From the NCBI GenBank assembly GCA_028687395.1, contig JAQUAE010000070.1, positions 1 through 7,749 of the forward strand: 7,749 nucleotides of DNA, read 5' to 3'. Under the pieces are notes generated by a model. It did not search any database. It saw only the letters and a program-made list of their open reading frames with translations, and was not told the DNA's origin. This document shows positions 1 to 6,276 of the stretch, piece after piece. Made by a program: the position numbers and the translations under genes. The first letter of the stretch is position 1; every line of letters starts with the position of its first letter. This DNA is from Anaerolineales bacterium. Its GTDB lineage: Bacteria > Chloroflexota > Anaerolineae > Anaerolineales > UBA4823.

Positions 1-1544
1 TTCATCTGGGAGACATCCGCGGGCTGCTTGGTGTACATGGTGATGGCATAGTGCCACAGGCGCCTGGCGGAGGTGCGGGTGACGTTCTTGACCACGTTCC
101 CATTGCGCAGGTCGCGCATGGTGTAGGTTGCGACGCCGGCGCGTTCCTCCACCGAGACCACCTCGACCCCGGTGCGCGGGGCGGTGCCCTCGTGGGGATG
201 CTCGACAACCTTAGGAGGCGCTTCGGCGGGTTCACTGGGGGGCGCCTCCACGATGGTTTCTCCCTTGGGCAAACCGCGCCTCACCAGGTTGACGATCTCA
301 TCGCGCACAGCCAGGCCGGTTTCGGTCTCCGAGCGCACGTAGATCTTGTTTTCGTCAACGGCGTATGGCGGGTCGGTGCCAGTGGGGATGAGCACGCGCA
401 CGATCTTCTTGCTGCCCGCCTCGTGGATATCCAGGGCGCACTGCAGCGGCGGGGTGATGCGGTTATCGATTTCCTTCTCCAGGGTAAGGATAGCCTGCTC
501 TGCGTCGGGCACACCGATGACCGGCTTGCGCGGGTCGTTGCCCAAACCGATGTACAGTGTGCCGCCGTTGGTGTTGGCGAAGGCGCAGATATCGGCGATG
601 ATGGCGTAGCGCTTGCCGCCACGCACCACCATACTCTCGTGGAAATCCTGAACGATGCTGGTGCCTTCCTCGCGTGCCGCCTGGACGAAATCGTACGCCG
701 GCTCCTCGGTATGGCGGTGCGGGCGCGTGCGAGCGAAATCGTTGCTGGTGAATAGCTCCAGCAGGGCTTCGAAGCTCACATCCGGCAGGAGCACCTCCGT
801 GGCCCGATCGCCGACGCCCAACAGTTTCTTCTTGACCGGATCGGCGGTCAGGCGGTGCGAATCGGAGCCTTGAATGCAGTGCATGCGGCGCGGATATTCG
901 GGCTTGGTGCCGTTGAAAAAGGCGGCCGAAGAACTGCGCCCTTTGGCTTCCAGGTCGGTGACTTCGAGGGCGTGCAAGTTCGGATCTTGAGTATAGGCGA
1001 TCTTGGTTTGCCCGCCGAAGGGGAAGCCACGCATCGCCACCCCGTTGCTGGAGTTGGCGTGTGCTGCAATCACCAGCCCCTCCACCTGGTTGATCATGCG
1101 ATAAGCAGCCAGCACGTCGGTGGTGGCGCCCACAGTAGCTGAGCCCAGGTCCAGTTGGTCGCCGGGGATGCGCAAATCGAGCAGCAGGTGTTCGATCTCT
1201 CGCGTCGGCTTATCAGGATGGAAGAGGGCAAGGATGTGAAAGCCAAATGTGGCGGTGAACTCGAATCCGGGCAAGACGAGAATCTTTTGGCGCAAGCGGC
1301 GGTACTCATTTAAGCGCTGGCGCTCCTCCGGCAACAAGCGGTTGAGTTGCTCGAGCATCTCGAGCTGCTGGATTTCCTCCTCCATGCTCCGGTAGCCGGC
1401 AATAGTGTTGTGATCGGTAAAGGCGAGCATATCCAGATTGCGCGCTTCCGCTCTTTTAAGGATATCCAGGTAACGCACGCCTTCCTGTTGAAAATCGCTC
1501 GATGCAGGCGTATGCACGTGAATATCCATCTTACGCCATTGCAT
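1..1544 (-). CDS. PHP-domain protein fused to an AlbA_2/Schlafen-like domain (3' end outside window)
   Basis: About 514 residues are visible; the reading frame is still open at the window edge, so the C-terminus is missing. The N-terminal part (about 1-250) is a PHP metal-dependent phosphoesterase domain. Visible motifs are HVH (9-11), TDHN (43-46), PGFEFT with Glu95, His103, AAHAN with His162, and GSDSH (226-230); together they supply the usual metal ligands, so the site looks intact. Between TDHN and PGFEFT lies a charged helical stretch (about 54-88) that may form a coiled coil. Residues about 290-420 resemble the AlbA_2 domain of Schlafen-like proteins, with FANTNGGTLYIGLG at 322-335. A Pro/Glu-rich linker and the start of another beta-rich segment follow. 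PHP domains hydrolyse phosphoesters, and AlbA_2 domains are linked to nucleic-acid binding; the substrate here is unknown. I chose ATG 1544 (MQWRKMDIHVH) because GAGG lies 4 nt upstream; ATG 1529 has no such site. It is the last visible gene of the run, 67 nt after the response regulator. Confidence 0.87.
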   Translation of the reverse strand, partial: MQWRKMDIHVHTPASSDFQQEGVRYLDILKRAEARNLDMLAFTDHNTIAGYRSMEEEIQQLEMLEQLNRLLPEERQRLNEYRRLRQKILVLPGFEFTATFGFHILALFHPDKPTREIEHLLLDLRIPGDQLDLGSATVGATTDVLAAYRMINQVEGLVIAAHANSSNGVAMRGFPFGGQTKIAYTQDPNLHALEVTDLEAKGRSSSAAFFNGTKPEYPRRMHCIQGSDSHRLTADPVKKKLLGVGDRATEVLLPDVSFEALLELFTSNDFARTRPHRHTEEPAYDFVQAAREEGTSIVQDFHESMVVRGGKRYAIIADICAFANTNGGTLYIGLGNDPRKPVIGVPDAEQAILTLEKEIDNRITPPLQCALDIHEAGSKKIVRVLIPTGTDPPYAVDENKIYVRSETETGLAVRDEIVNLVRRGLPKGETIVEAPPSEPAEAPPKVVEHPHEGTAPRTGVEVVSVEERAGVATYTMRDLRNGNVVKNVTRTSARRLWHYAITMYTKQPADVSQM

Positions 1545-1611
1545 TGCACCTCGATTACGTTTCCTTGTCATAAATGTCTCTCAATCTCAATGAATAATTG
1601 GAAAAAGTGGA
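1545..1611 (-). other. 67-nt AT-rich intergenic stretch before the PHP-AlbA gene
   Basis: This gap is clearly richer in A and T than the surrounding genes and contains a short direct repeat (TTGAGATTGAGAGA on the minus strand). AT-richness after a weak terminator-like hairpin would suit a promoter, but I could not place a -35/-10 pair with normal spacing. I therefore do not call a promoter. Confidence 0.3.
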
Positions 1612-1624
1612 TCAATGTCGATCC
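1601..1624 (-). terminator. Weak intrinsic-terminator-like hairpin at the end of the response regulator gene
   Basis: Read on the minus strand, GGATC-GACATT-GATCC forms a perfect 5-bp stem with a 6-nt loop and is followed by AC and five Ts. The TGA stop of the response regulator lies within the structure. A 5-bp stem is short for an efficient terminator, so partial termination or no effect is equally possible. It is the only hairpin plus T-run I found between genes in the window. Confidence 0.35.
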
Positions 1625-1995
1625 GCAGTGGTCCCCTGTAAAGCTTTCTTCACTCTCCCGAGAATCTCGTCGGGCATGAAGGGTTTCTGGATGAAATCGT
1701 CAGCTCCTTGGCGCAGGCACACCTCGCCCAACGCCATCCCCGAATACATGATCACTCGCGCCAAGGCAAAGCTCGCGTCCTCCCGGATAGCAGCCAACAG
1801 GTCGAAGCTCTCCCGCCCGTAAAGGTGCACGTCCATCAAGAGCAGGTCTGGGCGCTCCTGTCGCGCCAGGTCGAGAATGTCTTCAAAATGGGCGCGACCT
1901 TCCAGATGGACCACCTGGTAGCCTTCCATCTCCAGCAGGGTGCCCAGGAGCCCTTCCATGGCGCGATCATCCTCAACCAGCATCACTTTTGGCAT
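1612..1995 (-). CDS. Stand-alone receiver-domain (CheY-like) response regulator
   Basis: This is a 127-residue protein made of one receiver (REC) domain with no output domain. The acidic pocket is at Glu8-Asp9-Asp10, the phospho-acceptor is Asp55 (LLLMDVHL), the switch Ser is Ser85 (MYSG), and the conserved Lys is Lys104 (IQKPF). All residues needed for phosphotransfer are present, so it should be an active phosphate acceptor. Its length matches CheY/Spo0F-type single-domain regulators, which act through protein-protein contacts. ATG 1995 gives a canonical REC start (MPKVMLVEDD) and lies inside the last codons of lon, a 23-nt overlap in a different frame. The sequence just upstream is purine-rich (AGAAAGAAAAAAG) without a clear Shine-Dalgarno, so translation is probably coupled to that of lon. 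ATG 1983 (MLVEDD) is a less likely start. No partner histidine kinase is visible, so its input and target are unknown. Confidence 0.93.
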   Translation of the reverse strand: MPKVMLVEDDRAMEGLLGTLLEMEGYQVVHLEGRAHFEDILDLARQERPDLLLMDVHLYGRESFDLLAAIREDASFALARVIMYSGMALGEVCLRQGADDFIQKPFMPDEILGRVKKALQGTTADRH

Positions 1996-4540
1996 CTTTT
2001 TTCTTTCTGGGGGCGGGTGCCCGGCGCACCTTCAGCTTGGTTGCTGGCGCCATAGGCAGCGGCTCGAGGGAGGCTTCCAATACCTCATCGACCGTCTCGG
2101 CGAAGACAAATTTCATCTGCTCGCGAACTTCCTTGGGCAGGTCGTCCAGGTCGGCTTCGTTGCGCACGGGCAGGATTACGGTCTTCAAGCCTGAGCGGTG
2201 AGCTGCCAGGACCTTCTCCTTGATGCCGCCGACGGGCAAAACCTGGCCGCGCAAGGAGATTTCCCCGGTCATGCCCACCTCGCAGCGTACCGGCCGGCCG
2301 GAAATCAGCGACACCAGCGCTGTGGCAATGGCAACGCCTGCAGAAGGGCCGTCCTTGGGCGTCGCCCCGGCCGGGATGTGCAGGTGGATATCGGCGCGGG
2401 AGAAAAACTTCTCGTCTAAGCTGAGCTGCTGGGTCTTGGAGCGCACGTATGACAGCGCAGCGCGAGCCGATTCCTGCATCACGTTCCCCACCGAGCCGGT
2501 GATCTGGAAACCCTTGGAGCCGGGCATGCTGGTGGCTTCGATGAACAAGATGTCCCCGCCCACCGGGGTCCACGCCAAGCCGGTGGAGACGCCCGGCACC
2601 GAAGTGCGCTTGGCAATTTCTTCGGTGGCGTAGAAAAGCGGGTGTCCCAGGTATTCCTGGACAAGCTCTGGGGTCACCTCGACCGAGGCGGCTTTCTTCT
2701 CGGCGATGCGGGTGACCACCTTGCGGCACACTGCCCCAATCTGGCGTTCCAGGCTGCGCACCCCCGCCTCACGGGTGTAGGAGCGGATGAGCTTCAGCAG
2801 GGCGGCTTCACTGAAGGCGACTTCCTCTGGGTGCAAACCATTCTCGAGTAACTGGCGCTGGATCAAATACTGTTGGGCGATGGCAACCTTCTCGCTCTCG
2901 GTGTAGCCGGCCAGAGGGATGATCTCCATGCGGTCGCGCAGTGGGCCGGGAATGGTGTCGAGCTGGTTTGCCGTGGTGATGAACATCACCTGGGAGAGGT
3001 CGAAGGGCACTTCCAGGTAGTGGTCGCGGAACTCGTTGTTTTGCTCCGGGTCGAGCACCTCGAGCAGGGCGGAAGCCGGGTCGCCGTGGTAATCGAAGAC
3101 CAGCTTATCGACCTCGTCGAGCATGAAGACAGGGTTGCGCGATTCCACCCGGCGCAAGGCCTGAATGATGCGCCCCGGCAAAGCGCCGATGTAGGTGCGG
3201 CGGTGGCCGCGGATCTCCGCCTCGTCGCGGATACCACCCAGTGAGCTGCGCACGAACTTTCGCCCCATAGCGCGGGCGATGGACCGCCCCAAGGAGGTCT
3301 TACCCACCCCCGGCGGGCCGACGAAACACAAGATCACACCCTCGCGCACGTGCCGAATGGCGTCCTCCTTATCGGGAGCCACCTCCACAGGTCGCTCCTG
3401 GCGCAGCTTGCGCACGGCAAGATATTCCAGGATGCGTTCCTTGACGTCCTCCAGGCCGTAGTGATCCTGGTCGAGCACCTGGCGAGCGTGGGCGATATCC
3501 AGGTTATCTCCGGTTATCGTTGCCCACGGTAAGGAGACCAGCCAGTCCAGGTAGGTGCGGATCACGCCGTATTCAGCGGCTGCAGTTGGCAGGCGGGCGA
3601 GGCGCTCCAGCTCTCGACGAGCCTGTTTGTCCGCCTCCTCCGGCATGCGTGCGTTCTCGATCTTCTGGCGGAACTCCTCCACCTCGGCGGTCTGTTCGTC
3701 GCCTTCGCCCAGCTCGCGCTGGATGGCCTTGAGCTGCTCGCGCAGGAAGTACTCGCGCTGCACCTTCTCGATTTCCGAACGCGCCTCGTTCTGGATCTTC
3801 TGGCCGATCTCCAGGACTTCGACCTCGTGTACCAGGATGCTCGCCAGGCGGCGCAGCTTCTCGGCGGCCGAATCGATCTCCAGCAGCGTCTGTGCGTCCT
3901 TGAGCTCCATGCGTTGGAAATTGGCCACGGTGTAGACCAATTGCAGGGGCTCTTCCAAGGAGAGTACAGCGGAGACCAGCTCGCGCGGGATGGAGGTGAT
4001 CATCTCGGCGATGCGCTCGAACTGGCCGCGCACGTTGCGCGTCAGAGCCTCCACTTCCGGCCCCTCCTCGACCGTCTCCGGGATCAGCTCGATGTTCGCC
4101 TTCAGGTAGGGTTCCGCCTGGACGAACTCGCTGGTTCTGAAGCGTGCCACGCCTTGCACCACCAGGCGGATGGTACTATCCGCGGCGCGGAACAAGCGGT
4201 GCACCACGGCCACCGTCCCTACCGGAAAGAGGTCCTTCGGTTCAGGGAGCTCCAATTCCGGGTTTTGAGAGGCGACCAAGCCGATCAGGCGGCTCTCGCT
4301 AGCCACGACGTCATCCACCAGGCGAATGGAGCGCGCTTGCCCGATGGTGAGCGGCACCACCGTGTGGGGGTAAACCACCAGGCCGCGCAGCGGCAGGATG
4401 GGCAGCACCGCAGGGATTTGCATCTCCTCCGATTTTTGCTCATCGCTGGGCTGCGCTTCCCCCTGCTCGGATGCAATCACCTGAGGGACAATGGATTTCA
4501 AGATCACTTCTTCGAAATCAGAATCGTCTTGTTCGAACAT
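1973..4540 (-). CDS. lon: ATP-dependent Lon protease (LonA type, S16 family)
   Basis: This is a complete cytoplasmic Lon protease that degrades damaged and short-lived regulatory proteins in an ATP-driven hexamer. Residue numbers here count from the upstream ATG 4585 (870 aa). The LON substrate-binding domain begins at LPILPLRGLVVYPHT (61-75), and a helical coiled region follows (about 240-330). The AAA+ module has Walker A GPPGVGKT (423-430), pore loop TYIGALPG (464-471), Walker B VFMLDE (486-491), sensor-1 TTAN (537-540) and a GVRSLERQ sensor-2 segment (608-615). The protease domain has catalytic Ser748 in PKDGPSAG and Lys791 in GGIKEKV, 43 residues apart as in E. coli Lon. The protein ends in a Lys/Arg/Ala/Pro-rich tail (about 848-870). 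I prefer ATG 4540 (MFEQDDSD, 855 aa): the 15 codons before it use AGA, AGT and TCT and look non-coding, and a GGA lies 10 nt upstream. Neither start has a strong Shine-Dalgarno. The 3' end overlaps the response regulator by 23 nt. Confidence 0.97.
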   Translation of the reverse strand: MFEQDDSDFEEVILKSIVPQVIASEQGEAQPSDEQKSEEMQIPAVLPILPLRGLVVYPHTVVPLTIGQARSIRLVDDVVASESRLIGLVASQNPELELPEPKDLFPVGTVAVVHRLFRAADSTIRLVVQGVARFRTSEFVQAEPYLKANIELIPETVEEGPEVEALTRNVRGQFERIAEMITSIPRELVSAVLSLEEPLQLVYTVANFQRMELKDAQTLLEIDSAAEKLRRLASILVHEVEVLEIGQKIQNEARSEIEKVQREYFLREQLKAIQRELGEGDEQTAEVEEFRQKIENARMPEEADKQARRELERLARLPTAAAEYGVIRTYLDWLVSLPWATITGDNLDIAHARQVLDQDHYGLEDVKERILEYLAVRKLRQERPVEVAPDKEDAIRHVREGVILCFVGPPGVGKTSLGRSIARAMGRKFVRSSLGGIRDEAEIRGHRRTYIGALPGRIIQALRRVESRNPVFMLDEVDKLVFDYHGDPASALLEVLDPEQNNEFRDHYLEVPFDLSQVMFITTANQLDTIPGPLRDRMEIIPLAGYTESEKVAIAQQYLIQRQLLENGLHPEEVAFSEAALLKLIRSYTREAGVRSLERQIGAVCRKVVTRIAEKKAASVEVTPELVQEYLGHPLFYATEEIAKRTSVPGVSTGLAWTPVGGDILFIEATSMPGSKGFQITGSVGNVMQESARAALSYVRSKTQQLSLDEKFFSRADIHLHIPAGATPKDGPSAGVAIATALVSLISGRPVRCEVGMTGEISLRGQVLPVGGIKEKVLAAHRSGLKTVILPVRNEADLDDLPKEVREQMKFVFAETVDEVLEASLEPLPMAPATKLKVRRAPAPRKKKDAKSDAG

Positions 4541-4692
4541 CGTCAGGTAATCCAGGAAATTAGAACTCCATCTTGAAGCTGGCATGGTTTATTTTTATCG
4601 GTTCTTTCGGATAGGGCTGGTGGAGGCTCGCCTGTCGAGTGGCTGGCCGGCGCCCCGGCATGCCCGCCGACCGGCTACGTTCAACCTGCGGC
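4541..4692 (-). other. hsp20-lon intergenic region with inverted repeats
   Basis: This is the widest gap in the window (107 or 152 nt, depending on the lon start). Its upstream part is GC-rich and holds nested complementary segments: CCGGC at 4671-4675 with GCCGG at 4646-4650, and GCCG at 4666-4669 with CGGC at 4656-4659. A second small inverted repeat (CTCG 4627-4630, CGAG 4636-4639) follows. No T-run comes after either, so they are not typical terminators. The part near lon is AT-rich (GATAAAAATAAACC on the minus strand), where a lon promoter might sit, but I found no -35/-10 pair with proper spacing. I saw no CIRCE (TTAGCACTC-type) or HAIR heat-shock operator. Confidence 0.35.
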
Positions 4693-5118
4693 TCATTCTT
4701 CAATCTGCACCTGGTAGGGCGCGGCCTTCGGCAACATGATGCGCAAGAACCCTGCCTGGTAGAGCGCCTCGATTTTTTCGACTTCGATAGCGCAGGGGAG
4801 CTCGACTTCGCTGAGAAACTCGCCAAAGCGGATTTCCATCTGGTGATAGGCGCGCTTCTCCTGCGCATCCTGGCGGAAGCCGCGGATGGACAAGCGGCTA
4901 CCATCCAGCATGATGTGGAAATCGGTATCACGCATGCCAGCCACTTCCACCCTGACCACGATGGCGCCCTGAACCTCGAACATATCGGTGGGAGGCCGCC
5001 AGATGTGCGAGTAGGCGGCAGCCTTGCGGCGAGCAGATTCCACTTCCAGGTGTTGGATGTTCTCGAAAACGAAAACGCACGGCCGGCGGCTATCAGGTTT
5101 CAATGACACCCTAATCAT
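4693..5118 (-). CDS. Small heat-shock protein, Hsp20/alpha-crystallin family
   Basis: This 141-residue protein belongs to the ATP-independent holdase chaperones that bind unfolding proteins in the cytoplasm and pass them on for refolding or degradation. The alpha-crystallin domain spans about 40-132. It begins at WRPPTDMFEV (40-49) and continues through VRVEVAGM (55-62) and FGEFLSEVELP (98-108). The family's A-x-x-x-n-G-x-L signature appears as ALYQAGFL (118-125). A C-terminal V-x-I motif (Val137, Ile139) matches the I/V-x-I element that docks neighbouring dimers in oligomers. The N-terminal arm is short (about 39 residues). ATG 5118 is used here, but TTG 5103 has a better-spaced AGG (6 nt) and may be the true start. 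It follows tpx by 55 nt and precedes lon, which suits a shared protein-damage response. Confidence 0.93.
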   Translation of the reverse strand: MIRVSLKPDSRRPCVFVFENIQHLEVESARRKAAAYSHIWRPPTDMFEVQGAIVVRVEVAGMRDTDFHIMLDGSRLSIRGFRQDAQEKRAYHQMEIRFGEFLSEVELPCAIEVEKIEALYQAGFLRIMLPKAAPYQVQIEE

Positions 5119-5173
5119 TGCACACCCATGCCATCAGGACGCTATCACCCGCCGGGTTGCCCACGCGCCGCGC

Positions 5174-5701
5174 TCAGGCAGCCAGAGCCTGGCGTGCAGC
5201 CTGCAACACCTGTTCATAATCGGGCTCCTCGCCAATGGTGGGCATATAGGCGACGTATGCTAGCCTGTCGTTCCGGTCGATGACGAAGACTGCCCGGCGG
5301 AAGAGGCGCGGTTCCTTGAGCAGGACGGCGTACTTTTCGCCAAACTCCCCCGCCAGGTGGTCGGATAGGGTGAGCACCCTGTCTACGCCGGCCGCCCCGC
5401 ACCAGGATTTCAAGGTGAAGGGCAAATCCATGCTGACCGCCAGGATGGCGATGTCCTCATCCAGAGCAGCCGCCTCCTGGTTGAAACGTCGCGTCTCACG
5501 ATCGCACACCGAGGTGCTCAACGAGGGTAAGGCTGCGATGATGCGCACCTTGCCGCGGGTCTCTTCCAGGGGGCGCATAAGCGACCAATCCATCGCCTGG
5601 GCGCTAAACCCGGGTGCCACCTGGCCCACCTGAAGGTCCGCGCCGATGACGGTAACGTCCTGCCCGGCAAACTTGATGATACCTCTACGCTCGATACTCA
5701 T
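5174..5701 (-). CDS. tpx: Thiol peroxidase Tpx (atypical 2-Cys peroxiredoxin)
   Basis: This 175-residue enzyme reduces hydrogen peroxide and alkyl hydroperoxides in the cytoplasm and is normally recycled by thioredoxin. The peroxidatic Cys66 lies in TSVC (63-66), with the family Thr three residues before it. The resolving Cys101 lies in MDLPFTLKSWCGAAG (91-105), matching the DLPFA...RFCGAEG region of E. coli Tpx. Arg136 in the RRAVFVID strand fits the conserved active-site arginine. The N-terminal VGQVAPGF and the overall length are typical of Tpx. ATG 5701 is chosen because GGAG sits 4 nt upstream and homologous sequence begins around here. The frame is open further upstream, but that extension is translated tRNA. 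The gene lies 33 nt after tRNA-Arg and 55 nt before hsp20 with no terminator between, so its message is probably made together with, then cut from, the tRNA. Confidence 0.96.
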   Translation of the reverse strand: MSIERRGIIKFAGQDVTVIGADLQVGQVAPGFSAQAMDWSLMRPLEETRGKVRIIAALPSLSTSVCDRETRRFNQEAAALDEDIAILAVSMDLPFTLKSWCGAAGVDRVLTLSDHLAGEFGEKYAVLLKEPRLFRRAVFVIDRNDRLAYVAYMPTIGEEPDYEQVLQAARQALAA

Positions 5702-5705
5702 TACA

Positions 5706-5711
5706 CTCCTT
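5706..5711 (-). promoter_or_regulatory. Ribosome binding site of tpx
   Basis: The minus strand reads AAAAAAGGAG, then TGTA, then the ATG. The GGAG core is 4 nt from the start and fixes MSIERRG as the tpx N-terminus, against the longer frame that runs into the tRNA. Confidence 0.8.
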
Positions 5712-5734
5712 TTTTCAACCAACCATCCCTCAGG

Positions 5735-5807
5735 CGCCCCTGGCGGGATTCGAACCCACAACCATCGGATTAGAAGTCCGGTGCTCTATCCATTGAGCTA
5801 CAGGGGC
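5735..5807 (-). tRNA. tRNA-Arg (anticodon TCT)
   Basis: This is a 73-nt cloverleaf that reads AGA codons. The acceptor stem GCCCCTG/CAGGGGC is perfect (7 bp), with discriminator G. The D-stem is GCTC/GAGC. The anticodon loop CTTCTAA has TCT at 5774-5772. The variable loop is 5 nt (TGGTT). The T-stem GTGGG/CCCGC has one U-G wobble and the standard TTCGAAT loop. The anticodon stem CCGGA/TCCGA has a C-A mismatch at its outer pair (27-43). The CCA end is not encoded: the discriminator is followed by CCT. The gene starts 5 nt after the stop codon of the upstream CDS and ends 33 nt before tpx, on the same strand, so it is probably released from a protein-coding transcript by RNase P and a 3' endonuclease. 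Confidence 0.97.
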
Positions 5808-5812
5808 AGGTG

Positions 5813-6250
5813 CTAAGCCTCCATGATCGGGCGCAACCCTTTATACACCCGAATCCCGGAAAGCGTGCGCAGGATAGTGTCCGCGGGGCGGTTCAGGCGC
5901 TCCGCCAGCTCTTCGCAACTCAAGGCGGCGTTGCCGTTGGAAAGGAAGATACGGAACACCGCGTCGACCATCGAGGTGCGCTGGGTGATGAAATCCGGTT
6001 GCTGGGCGCAATGGCCGATCAGCACGTGCTGCAACCCATCGACGCGCTGCACCTCGGCGGTCTGGGGGTCGACCCAATCGACCAATTCACCCTCCCTGGC
6101 ATCCTGAAACGACTCCTGGTGCTGCGGGCAGAGATAGCTCTGCAGGTAGACGCGCCAATCGCGATCGTTCTTCCTCCACCAATCAAAATCGATGTGGTAA
6201 CGGGTATGCACGGTTGGCTTGACCACACTAAGGCGCTTCGATTCGATCAA
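5813..6250 (-). CDS. Unnamed 145-residue protein with probable C-terminal helix-turn-helix
   Basis: I do not recognise a named family. The N-terminal half is aromatic-rich and polar (HIDFDWWRKNDRDWRVYL, 19-36), followed by a CPQH motif (Cys41, His44). His80-Cys81 lie further on; these four could bind a metal, but that is inference. The C-terminal third (about 94-143) fits a helix-turn-helix or winged helix, with LSCEELAERLNRPADTILRT (110-129) as the HTH core, ending YKGLRPIM. There is no signal peptide or membrane segment. The start is TTG 6250, supported by a strong AGGAGG 6 nt upstream; GTG 6226 is the fallback. It follows the large upstream gene by 26 nt, which suggests translation from the same message and a shared role. 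Its TAG stop is 5 nt before tRNA-Arg. It is probably a DNA- or RNA-binding accessory protein, with low certainty about its function. Confidence 0.85.
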   Translation of the reverse strand: MIESKRLSVVKPTVHTRYHIDFDWWRKNDRDWRVYLQSYLCPQHQESFQDAREGELVDWVDPQTAEVQRVDGLQHVLIGHCAQQPDFITQRTSMVDAVFRIFLSNGNAALSCEELAERLNRPADTILRTLSGIRVYKGLRPIMEA

Positions 6251-6256
6251 CTTGCC

Positions 6257-6262
6257 CCTCCT
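6257..6262 (-). promoter_or_regulatory. Strong Shine-Dalgarno before the TTG start of the 145-residue protein
   Basis: The minus strand reads AGGAGG, then GGCAAG, then TTG. A full AGGAGG match at 6-nt spacing decides for the TTG start at 6250 over the downstream GTG, and shows efficient initiation despite the weak start codon. Confidence 0.8.
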
Positions 6263-6276
6263 GAGGTTGCGATGGG

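Noticed and set aside
51..755. Long plus-strand open frame of 234 codons
   Set aside because: It lies antisense to the PHP-AlbA gene, has no recognisable domain and follows from the codon bias of the GC-rich coding strand.
2085..2729. Minus-strand open frame of 214 codons within lon
   Set aside because: It is an alternative frame through the Lon protease domain, and no domain is recognisable in it.
3827..4576. Long plus-strand open frame of 249 codons opposite lon
   Set aside because: Lon is unmistakable on the minus strand here; the plus frame has low-complexity, His/Gln/Arg-rich content typical of shadow frames.
4541..4620. A sigma-70-type promoter for lon in the AT-rich patch
   Set aside because: I could not pair any -10-like hexamer with a -35 at 16-18 nt spacing, so it is not listed as a promoter.
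5702..5761. N-terminal extension of tpx beginning MWVRIPPGAP
   Set aside because: It is translation of the 3' half of the tRNA-Arg gene. The ATG at 5701 has a clear GGAG ribosome site and gives the normal Tpx length.
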